Shown: piece by piece, positions 15,271 through 20,970 of the stretch
Layout of the letters: each line of letters starts with the position of its first letter
Numbering within the stretch: position 1 is the stretch's first letter
Assembly (NCBI GenBank): GCA_051251725.1
Contig: JBPOFN010000058.1
Location: 1-20,970, forward strand
Length of the DNA: 20,970 nt
Direction of reading: 5' to 3'
Origin: JALZUE01 sp051251725
Lineage (GTDB): Bacteria; Pseudomonadota; Gammaproteobacteria; Enterobacterales; Alteromonadaceae
Position numbers and translations under genes: made by a program
The notes under the pieces: generated by a model
What the model was told of the DNA's origin: nothing
Seen by the model: the letters and a program-made list of their open reading frames with translations, nothing else
The model's database searches: none

Positions 15271-16070
15271 TGAACAGACAAAAGGTTAATAAACTGATCC
15301 ACTTTTTCGATCAGTTTGAGCAATTCTCTATTGCTGTTAGTGGCGGCATTGACAGTATGTTACTTGCTTATATTGCTAGCCGGTTTTCAACCGCTAAGGT
15401 GAAAGTTGTGCACGCCTTCTCACCAGCAGTACCTGAGTCAGCGTTAGTACGAGTAAAAGAGCATGCAAAAACCTATCACTGGGATTTGTTAGTGATTGAT
15501 GCGAAAGAATTTGAAGATGCTAATTATTTAAATAACCCGGTTAATCGCTGTTACTTTTGTAAAAGTAATTTGTATACCCGTGTAGCGCAACATAGCCAAG
15601 GGGCTATTTTCTCTGGTACAAACCTTGATGATCTTGGTGATTTTAGGCCTGGTTTAGAAGCGGCAGTTGAGCTTAATGTGATTCATCCGTATGTTGAAAC
15701 TAAGATCAGCAAAAAAGACATTTATCAAATAGCCGAATTTTATGGGTTAACAGAATTACATTCGTTACCAGCCCAGCCTTGTTTAGCCAGCAGGGTTGAA
15801 ACCGGCATTAAAATTAAATCTGACGATATGGTTTTTATCGATAAAGTTGAAGAAAAAGTTCGTCATTTTTTACCAAAACTAAAAAATATCCGTTGTCGTA
15901 TTTCTCATCAAGGGATTTTTGTTGAAGTTGACCGTTTACCTGAAAACAAGGCATTTGAAAGCTTGTCTGAGCGCTTAAGCCAATTCTGCTCAGAGCAAGG
16001 CAGAATTTTTTCAGGAATGAAAGTTTATCAAAAAGGCTCGGCCTTTCTTAATGGTATTAGTCATGGATAA
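15270..16070 (+). CDS. larE: LarE, ATP-dependent sulfur transferase for the nickel-pincer cofactor
   Basis: This 266-residue PP-loop protein adenylates the carboxylated nicotinate nucleotide made by LarB and adds sulfur. The ATP-binding motif is SGGIDS (24-29). Cys171 in PCLASR corresponds to the sacrificial cysteine (Cys176) of L. plantarum LarE. Cys94 and Cys97 (NRCYFCK) give a third-partner pattern of C-x2-C plus C. This set fits LarE enzymes reported to hold a [4Fe-4S] cluster and use it for sulfur transfer, rather than the single-use cysteine type. Start overlaps the larC stop and its end overlaps larB, so translation is probably coupled. Confidence 0.91.
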   Translation: MNRQKVNKLIHFFDQFEQFSIAVSGGIDSMLLAYIASRFSTAKVKVVHAFSPAVPESALVRVKEHAKTYHWDLLVIDAKEFEDANYLNNPVNRCYFCKSNLYTRVAQHSQGAIFSGTNLDDLGDFRPGLEAAVELNVIHPYVETKISKKDIYQIAEFYGLTELHSLPAQPCLASRVETGIKIKSDDMVFIDKVEEKVRHFLPKLKNIRCRISHQGIFVEVDRLPENKAFESLSERLSQFCSEQGRIFSGMKVYQKGSAFLNGISHG

Positions 16071-16740
16071 CTTTATTTGGGACAAAGACCGTAAGTCTCG
16101 CACCGGTGTTGCCGAAGCCGTATTTTGCTCACATAAAAGTGATAGCGACTTACAAGCGATTATTCGTTTTAGCTTATCAAACCCCAGCGCCGTACTTTTG
16201 ACCCGTTTATCAACCCCGCAATACATGGCTTTACCGGCTGAGCTGCAAGCAGCCCTTGATTATGATGATTGTTCACAAACTGGCATTCTCAATGGGGCAA
16301 ACATTAATCATGGTGAAGCGTTAATTACTACTCATGATATTTGTATTGTCACTGCCGGCACTTCTGATCTTAGCGTCGCCACTGAAGCAAAACGCACCTT
16401 AGCTTTTAATGGCATTGAAGCACCAATTTTTTCGGATCTTGGTGTTGCTGGCCTGTGGCGATTAATGGAAAAAATAGACGAAATACGAGAATACAAAATT
16501 ATCATTGCCTTAGCTGGCATGGAAGGAGCGCTTTTTAGTGTGCTTGCCGGTCTTGTTCGATCGCCAATTATTGCGGTGCCTACATCGGTTGGTTATGGCG
16601 TTTCAGCGGCAGGGAAAACGGCGCTAGAAAGTGCTCTGGCTTCCTGCTCGCCTGGTATTTTAACCGTCAATATCGATAACGGTTTTGGCGCTGCCAATGC
16701 CGCCTTGAAAATTATTAATCAATTTAGCGAAGTGAAATAA
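16051..16740 (+). CDS. larB: LarB, nicotinate adenine dinucleotide carboxylase/hydrolase
   Basis: LarB carboxylates nicotinic acid adenine dinucleotide and splits it, the first step of nickel-pincer cofactor synthesis. The C-terminal PurE-like domain is clear: GTSDLSVATEA, AGMEGALFSVLAGL, IAVPTSVGYG and NIDNGFGAANAALKI. The N terminus is short. It begins close to DKDRKSRTGVAEAVF and lacks most of the helical region that precedes this motif in L. plantarum LarB (about 246 residues). The open frame starts at ATG 16051 (229 residues), while ATG 16063 (225 residues) spans the larE stop region and is at least as likely by termination-reinitiation. Neither has a strong ribosome binding site. The nickel transporter gene starts 2 bases after its stop. 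Confidence 0.91.
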   Translation: MVLVMDNFIWDKDRKSRTGVAEAVFCSHKSDSDLQAIIRFSLSNPSAVLLTRLSTPQYMALPAELQAALDYDDCSQTGILNGANINHGEALITTHDICIVTAGTSDLSVATEAKRTLAFNGIEAPIFSDLGVAGLWRLMEKIDEIREYKIIIALAGMEGALFSVLAGLVRSPIIAVPTSVGYGVSAAGKTALESALASCSPGILTVNIDNGFGAANAALKIINQFSEVK

Positions 16741-16742
16741 CT

Positions 16743-17384
16743 ATGATTGAAGAAAGCCTTTTTAGTGTAATTGCCCTTGGCATGATGTTTGGCATTATCC
16801 ATGCGTTTGATGCCGACCATATTATGGCGATGGCAACTTTTTCAGACCAACAAACGAAAAGAAAACATATTCTGACTTATGCCTTTAAATGGGGCTTAGG
16901 ACATGGCGGAATTTTGTTGGTTTTAGGTTTGTTATTGGCTTTTATTGGCTTTAAATTACCTGAATGGTTTGTACATTATTCTGAAATGTTAGTTGGGGTG
17001 GTACTTATTTATTTAGGCAGTAAACTGATACTGCTTTTACATAATAAAAATATTATCGATCTTGATTCGGCGGCGCCGAAACTTGCAAAACCACTGAAAG
17101 GTCATGATCATACACCTTTGTTTATTGGTATGTTACATGGTGTTGCTGGCAGCGCGCCGTTATTAGCCTTATTACCTAATATGCATGAAAGCCAATTTTT
17201 ATTACATATCGCTTTATTTTCAACCGGGTGTTTAGTGGGGATGTTCTGTTTTGGATTAGTGTTTGGCGCTTATCAAACACATATAAAAAGCATTAAACAC
17301 TTTAAATGTAACGTCGCGAATTTATTAACGCGCTTGTTAGGTGTTAGCTCAATTAGCTTAGGCGCTTTTTGGCTATTGAATTAG
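16743..17384 (+). CDS. NicO/NiCoT-type nickel transporter
   Basis: This 213-residue inner-membrane protein has about six hydrophobic segments. The first carries HAFDADH (20-26), the H-x4-D-H nickel-recognition signature of nickel/cobalt transporters, and a second helix carries KWGLGHGG (48-55), matching the family's LGH motif. It is shorter than classical HoxN/NixA proteins (about 330 residues) and closer to NicO or UreH-like members. Its place as last gene of the larC-larE-larB cluster, 2 bases after larB, argues that it supplies Ni(II) for the pincer cofactor. Specificity for nickel over cobalt is inferred from context. UreH-like urease accessory annotation is an alternative, but no urease gene is present. 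Confidence 0.83.
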   Translation: MIEESLFSVIALGMMFGIIHAFDADHIMAMATFSDQQTKRKHILTYAFKWGLGHGGILLVLGLLLAFIGFKLPEWFVHYSEMLVGVVLIYLGSKLILLLHNKNIIDLDSAAPKLAKPLKGHDHTPLFIGMLHGVAGSAPLLALLPNMHESQFLLHIALFSTGCLVGMFCFGLVFGAYQTHIKSIKHFKCNVANLLTRLLGVSSISLGAFWLLN

Positions 17385-17441
17385 CTTAGTTATTTAGTTA
17401 GTTAAATAGTTACGCTAAGGCGCTAAGACATTAATTTAAGT

Positions 17442-17477
17442 AAAGCCGAACACTGTTAGTGCTCGGCTTTATATTTT
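17442..17477 (+). terminator. intrinsic terminator of the gntK-lar operon
   Basis: AAAGCCGAACACT (17442-17454) pairs with 17458-17470 in a 13-bp stem with one mismatch and a 3-base loop, followed by ATATTTT. It lies 58 bases after the transporter stop. No comparable T-tailed hairpin was seen between gntK and this point. Confidence 0.8.
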
Positions 17478-17545
17478 CATTGCCGTGGATTAATATAATT
17501 CGCTGTAATGGTTTTCATCTCATTACGATAAACTCTTATTCTGCC

Positions 17546-17580
17546 CAAGCCTCAAGCCTCAAGCCTCAAGACTCAAGACT
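17546..17580. repeat. five-copy 7-bp tandem repeat
   Basis: Three copies of CAAGCCT are followed by two of CAAGACT, perfectly in register, then a partial CAGAGG. It is non-coding and likely to vary in copy number by slippage. Confidence 0.85.
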
Positions 17581-17823
17581 CAGAGGAGCAACTACACTTA
17601 TTGCACCTTGCACGACATAACAAATTAGCAATAAGTTTAGTAAAAACTTTACTGTCAAAATCAAAAGTTTGTTAAAGTAACGAATATATAAATTTGCCCA
17701 TGTTATTTATCGTTCTAGCCATTAAAACTTAAGCTAGCAGCTGAAGTGATCGCTACGCCGAAACTTACCTTAAGCCTTAACTTATAAGAAGTTAAATAAC
17801 AGTTACCCCGAAGTGAGAGAATA

Positions 17824-18042
17824 ATGGAATTTAATTTTGTCCAGTTAGCCGAACTAGTCATTGTTTTTATGTTTTTGGTCGCGATAGTGAGTTTTTTTCT
17901 TGCGAAGAAAAAATCTAATTCGCCAATTAAAGCCGCGTTAATGGGCTTTGTTTTTTCGATAGTGCCAGTGATGGGAATTGCCTATCTTATTTACTTATAT
18001 TCGCGTGATGATATTACTGAGTCGAAGACTTCAACACAGTAA
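17824..18042 (+). CDS. small hypothetical membrane protein
   Basis: I do not recognise this 72-residue protein. Two hydrophobic segments (about 8-26 and 37-60) are joined by a basic loop AKKKSNSPIK, and a polar tail of about 12 residues follows. This suggests a small two-pass inner-membrane protein with the loop in the cytoplasm. A GAGAGA ribosome binding site lies just upstream of the ATG, and a strong hairpin follows the gene, both supporting a real gene. It stands alone between the lar operon and the convergent GH16 remnant and need not be related to either. Confidence 0.6.
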   Translation: MEFNFVQLAELVIVFMFLVAIVSFFLAKKKSNSPIKAALMGFVFSIVPVMGIAYLIYLYSRDDITESKTSTQ

Positions 18043-18053
18043 CAAAGAGCTCC

Positions 18054-18077
18054 TGAATAAATGAATAAATGAATAAA
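18054..18077. repeat. three-copy 8-bp tandem repeat
   Basis: Three perfect copies of TGAATAAA lie directly after the small membrane protein gene and just before the hairpin at 18080-18107. Confidence 0.8.
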
Positions 18078-18079
18078 GC

Positions 18080-18107
18080 CTTAAGCCACTTATATCAGTG
18101 GCTTAAG
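18080..18107. terminator. bidirectional terminator-like hairpin between convergent genes
   Basis: CTTAAGCCACT (18080-18090) and its exact complement (18097-18107) form an 11-bp stem with a 6-base loop, between the stop codons of convergent genes at 18042 and 18123. The T tract is weak on the plus strand (TTATCAATG); on the minus strand the next bases are TTTATTCATTTATTC, a better tail for the GH16 remnant. Confidence 0.6.
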
Positions 18108-18122
18108 TTATCAATGTTATTG

Positions 18123-19019
18123 CTAGTTTTTTGTGGTTAATTGCCAAGTACGCACCCAATCAATTTTCATGGTATTGATTGAATCATTTAATAAATCACT
18201 TTTATTCGCTAAGCCGCCAACCCAAGTAGAGTCTTGTGTCCATAAATCCCAAATCAGGTGCTGTGATAACGTAAAAGCTTGTTTGGTTTTTACATGGCCG
18301 GCTGGCTCGCCGTTTAAATAAAACTGCACATTATGCGCATCTTGCCACCAAGCGCCAACAACGTGATAGGCTTCATTCCATTTAACAGCTTTTAAGGTAT
18401 TCGAGGCTGATAAATTCCTGTTGTCATAATTGCCTTTATTGCGCTCAGTGACACCATCTTTAACGACAAAGTATTGCGAGTGCATTTTCCAAGGTTATGA
18501 ATTTTTAAGCGAAGCCATTGATGGTTTTGAATTATTTTCAATAATGTCAATTTCATCGCGATCATTAATGTCGCCATTGTTCAGCCAGAAAGTATTATAA
18601 GCAGAGATATGGGCAGTTTTTATTCGGCTTTCAGTATACATTGGAAACTTTATTTTAGCTTTAGACATTACTCTGGAAGTTTCAAACCATTGTTTTTCGC
18701 TGCTCTGATCTAACGTTGCTTTTATCCATAAATAGCCATTATCAACACCTGAGTTTTTGTTCAGCATATTGACGGGGGTATTGCCATAATTCCAATTACT
18801 TTTGAGCCACTTACTACTATCCCACTGGTGAAATTCATCAGAGAGTTTGTCTACTTTTTGCCACTGCATATTAGCTGGCGTGGTATCGTTAAAAGAGACA
18901 AACGACGGCATTGCGGCATCCGCCTGATTTACATCAATTGTAGCAGCAGCTAAAGCTGGCATTGAAGTGATAGCAGAAACTAAAAACATTCCTGAAAGTG
19001 ATACGTTAGATTTTTTCAT
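18123..19019 (-). pseudogene. secreted glycoside hydrolase family 16 (agarase/porphyranase-like), interrupted by an in-frame stop
   Basis: Two pieces (174 residues from 19019 and 120 residues ending at 18123) lie in the same frame, separated only by a TAA at 18495-18497 and three codons (Pro-Trp-Lys). Joined, they give about 298 residues, a normal GH16 length. A signal peptide (about 1-25, ALA-AA) is followed by QWQKVDKLSDEF and the GH16 catalytic motif DEIDIIE (155-161), with Glu156 as nucleophile and Glu161 as acid/base. The second piece carries GAWWQDAHNVQFYLNGEPAGHV and ends with MKIDWVRTW, the usual last strand. The break comes after the catalytic glutamates, but the first piece alone lacks half the beta-sandwich. 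It resembles marine red-algal galactan hydrolases; the exact substrate is unknown. Sequencing error or recent nonsense mutation are both possible. Confidence 0.8.
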
Positions 19020-19186
19020 TACTTTGACCGTTTATTATTTCAATTATTATTGTATACAAATAACAAAATTCAATACAAGGGTTGCTCTTGTTAACTTACC
19101 GATTTAGCCATTAAAGGTGTAAGTAGGTATGTCGGTAGTTGTTAAAACTGGCCTTTTTAGGGGGGTGTCACAAGTTGTTTTAGTAT

Positions 19187-19238
19187 CAGAATTTACTACC
19201 TGAACTTAGTGTCAGAACTTACTACCAGAACTTAGTAG
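19187..19238. repeat. four-copy 13-bp imperfect tandem repeat
   Basis: Units start at 19187, 19200, 19213 and 19226, with consensus close to CAGAACTTACTAC. Units 3 and 4 differ at two positions. Non-coding. Confidence 0.75.
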
Positions 19239-19291
19239 GAGAAATTTAGCGTTAGCGCTTAACGACAAAAATTGAGTCCGAAGATTAAGCG

Positions 19292-19349
19292 CCGAACTAA
19301 AACCCGAACTAAGACCCGAACTAAGACCAGAATAAGACCCGTATTAAGA
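19292..19349. repeat. five-copy 11-12-bp imperfect tandem repeat
   Basis: Units start at 19292, 19304, 19316, 19328 and 19339, with consensus CCGAACTAAGAC; the last two are 11 bp. The GAACTWAG core is shared with the 13-bp repeats at 19187-19238, so the two tracts may be related. Confidence 0.7.
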
Positions 19350-19468
19350 AAGAGCGTTAGTAAAAGGGGGCAAGTAAAGCTAGCTGTGTTTTGGTAAATG
19401 GCTTGGTAAATAGGTTGCTAAGCGGTAGGGGATCTGATGATTTATGACAAATGTGTTCATGCCAATAC

Positions 19469-19503
19469 AGTTAATGCCAGCTACGAGGCAACTGGCATTA
19501 ACT
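19469..19503 (-). terminator. hairpin after trhO, possible terminator
   Basis: AGTTAATGCCAG (19469-19480) and its exact complement (19492-19503) form a 12-bp stem with an 11-base loop, 21 bases beyond the trhO stop. No strong T tract follows on the minus strand, so termination is likely but not certain. Confidence 0.5.
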
Positions 19504-19524
19504 ACATTTATCAGAACAAGCAGC

Positions 19525-20514
19525 TTATTGCTTTTTATCGGCCGCTTGTTGCGCTGCTAATTTAGCTTTTTTATCTGCTTTTCGCGCCGCTAAAGTAGTT
19601 GCTGCTTCTGCGCCAACATGCACTTCACCGCGAAGTTTGGCAAGCTCCATTTGTTTTTCTCGTTCAGCGTATCGAGCGCGCTGCTCTTCAGAGGTTGAAT
19701 CAAAACAATGGTGACAACTTACGCCTTTGGTGTATTGCTGTTTTTCTTTATCTTCTTCTAAAATGGGCATTCTACAGGCATGACACTGGTCATATTTACC
19801 TGCTTGTAACTGATGATCTACAGTTACTCTGTCATCAAAAACAAAACATTCACCTTGCCATAGGGTTTCTGCTTCTGGCACTTCTTCTAAATATTTTAAG
19901 ATGCCGCCTTCAAGGTGATAAACCTCATCAAAGCCTTGCTCTTTCATGTAAGCGGTTGATTTTTCACAGCGAATACCACCAGTACAAAACATGGCGACTT
20001 TTTTCTGTTTGCTCGGATCCATATTTTCTTTCACGTAAGCTGGAAATTCACGGAAAGTTTTAGTGTTGGGATCAACGGCGTTTTTAAAAGTGCCAATTTG
20101 AACTTCATAATCATTGCGGGTATCAACTAACACCACATCAGGGTCGGAAATTAAGGCATTCCAATCTTGTGGTTTTACATAAGTGCCAACCGTATGGCGC
20201 GGATCAATGCCTTCTACGCCCATGGTAACAATTTCTTTTTTGAGTTTTACTTTCGAACGTTTGAACGGCTTTTCTTCCGTGCTTGATTCTTTCGAGGAAA
20301 TATCAGCTAACCGTTGATCAAGCTTGAACCAGGCATATAAGTTATCGATAGCTTGGCGAGAGCCTGCGACTGTACCGTTAATGCCTTCATGGGCTAAAAG
20401 TAGCGTGCCATAGATTTTATTTTTTTCCATTACGGCAAGAAGTGGTTCGCGGATATTTTCGAAATTTTCAAGTGCAACAAATTTGTACATTGCACAAACA
20501 ATATAAGTAGACAT
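19525..20514 (-). CDS. trhO: tRNA uridine(34) hydroxylase, rhodanese-domain protein
   Basis: This 329-residue cytoplasmic protein belongs to the TrhO (YceA) family, which hydroxylates U34 of certain tRNAs to ho5U using oxygen, the first step to cmo5U/mo5U-type wobble bases. The N-terminal domain has LAHEGINGTVAG (40-51). The rhodanese domain (about 115-215) has the active-site CTGGIRC (Cys177, Cys183). Two CxxC pairs (Cys244/247 and Cys267/270) probably bind zinc. The C terminus is a charged, Lys/Ala-rich tail. AGGA lies 12 bases before the ATG, somewhat far. It is a housekeeping gene with no evident link to the sugar genes. Confidence 0.93.
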   Translation of the reverse strand: MSTYIVCAMYKFVALENFENIREPLLAVMEKNKIYGTLLLAHEGINGTVAGSRQAIDNLYAWFKLDQRLADISSKESSTEEKPFKRSKVKLKKEIVTMGVEGIDPRHTVGTYVKPQDWNALISDPDVVLVDTRNDYEVQIGTFKNAVDPNTKTFREFPAYVKENMDPSKQKKVAMFCTGGIRCEKSTAYMKEQGFDEVYHLEGGILKYLEEVPEAETLWQGECFVFDDRVTVDHQLQAGKYDQCHACRMPILEEDKEKQQYTKGVSCHHCFDSTSEEQRARYAEREKQMELAKLRGEVHVGAEAATTLAARKADKKAKLAAQQAADKKQ

Positions 20515-20970
20515 AAAAGTTAATTTTCCTGCTAACTGGAACGTAAAACCAGTGCGTTAATGTGTAAAGCTTAGCGGGTAGTAACCTTAATGTTAACCAG
20601 ACTAGCTAAGCGGTATTCTTTTATTGTTCAAAAGCGTATGAGAGCGTATGAGCTAACTTACTCGGTAAAAGTGAGCGCTGAAATCTGCTTAGATACAAAC
20701 GCGGCCATTATATAGAAATAGTCATTGTTTGAAAAGTTGCGGTTAATCACCACGAATAATTTAAATTGATTTAGTTGAATTAGATTAGGAGCTAAAGTAT
20801 TTTATTTGCCAAATAATCTAGATAACCTGAATTCGGTTTAAGCTATTTTACTCAATGATGCTATTTTAGCGCCTATCTGCGTTGTTTTTCCTACCAATAG
20901 ATAATTGGACTCCCCCACATCCGAAAATGTGGGTAATATAAAAGTTCTCACACAAATATATTAAAAGAGT
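20515..20970. other. intergenic region at the right edge
   Basis: The 456 bases upstream of trhO have no gene I can support. A perfect 10-bp direct duplication AGCGTATGAG lies at 20633-20652. Near the edge are two small palindromes, CCAAT/ATTGG (20894-20908) and CCCACAT/ATGTGGG (20914-20933), which may belong to a dispersed repeat or the 3' end of a gene beyond the window. Confidence 0.4.
20914..20933. repeat. short hairpin near the right edge
   Basis: CCCACAT (20914-20920) and ATGTGGG (20927-20933) form a perfect 7-bp stem with a 6-base loop, next to a second small palindrome (20894-20908). There is no T tract. It could be a REP-like unit, but only one copy was noticed here. Confidence 0.35.

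Larger units (their letters stand above)
17385..17823. other. intergenic region with terminator and heptamer repeat
   Basis: The 439 bases after the nickel transporter hold the operon terminator (17442-17474), a 7-bp tandem repeat (17546-17580) and the leader of the small gene at 17824. I see no further gene. A clear promoter for the small gene was not identified. Confidence 0.5.
19020..19524. other. intergenic region with two related tandem repeat tracts
   Basis: The 505 bases upstream of the GH16 remnant and downstream of trhO hold a 13-bp repeat tract (19187-19238), a 12-bp repeat tract (19292-19349) and a hairpin (19469-19503). I see no gene. The GH16 promoter should lie just right of 19019 but I could not define it. 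Confidence 0.5.

Noticed and set aside
17546..17580. CRISPR-like repeats
   Set aside because: Units are 7 bp with no spacers, so this is a simple tandem repeat.
18392..18577. Minus-strand open frame overlapping the GH16 break, suggesting a frameshift
   Set aside because: The two GH16 pieces are in the same frame (12 bases between the first base of TAA and the downstream ATG), so the damage is a stop codon, not a frameshift.
19599..20063. 154-residue plus-strand open frame opposite trhO
   Set aside because: It lies wholly within trhO on the other strand, and trhO has clear catalytic and zinc-binding motifs.

Overview
The window is AT-rich, gene-dense DNA that looks like a marine, polysaccharide-degrading gammaproteobacterium of the Colwellia/Thalassotalea type (Alteromonadales). 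This placement is by resemblance of the proteins and gene content, not by a marker gene. The supporting content is a TRAP transporter for organic acids, secreted carbohydrate-active enzymes (alginate-lyase family, GH2, GH16) and a TrhO-type tRNA hydroxylase. No rRNA, tRNA, CRISPR array, phage gene or transposase gene was seen.

Layout. 518-4439 (minus strand): a secreted alginate-lyase-family protein and a secreted GH2 beta-glycosidase, each followed by an intrinsic terminator. 4869-5693 (minus): an orphan periplasmic substrate-binding protein, divergent from the main operon. 5835-11667 (plus): fructuronate reductase (uxuB), glucuronate isomerase (uxaC) and a three-subunit TRAP transporter (dctP, dctQ, dctM). 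11663-11979: a non-coding, MITE-like element with terminal inverted repeats, sitting exactly on the dctM stop codon. 12034-17384 (plus): gluconokinase, a LarA-family nickel-pincer racemase/epimerase, LarC, LarE, LarB and a NicO/NiCoT-type nickel transporter, tightly packed and ended by a terminator. 17824-18042: a small membrane protein. 18123-19019 (minus): a GH16 glycosidase gene broken by one in-frame stop. 19525-20514 (minus): trhO. The remaining gaps hold short tandem repeats, hairpins and candidate promoters.

How the genes fit together. The most interesting content is a self-contained route for D-glucuronate. The TRAP system would import the uronate. UxaC would convert glucuronate to fructuronate and UxuB would reduce that to D-mannonate. 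The usual next enzymes, mannonate dehydratase (UxuA) and KDG kinase (KdgK), are absent from the window. In their place are gluconokinase and a LarA homologue that keeps the residues matching the nickel-pincer-nucleotide ligands of lactate racemase. D-mannonate and D-gluconate are C2 epimers, so the simplest reading is D-mannonate to D-gluconate (LarA homologue) to 6-phosphogluconate (GntK), entering the Entner-Doudoroff or pentose phosphate pathway. LarB, LarE and LarC would make the cofactor, and the last gene would supply nickel. The MITE-like element appears to have split what was once one continuous operon. The polysaccharide enzymes upstream could supply the uronate, and an 11-bp motif is shared by their promoter region and that of uxuB.
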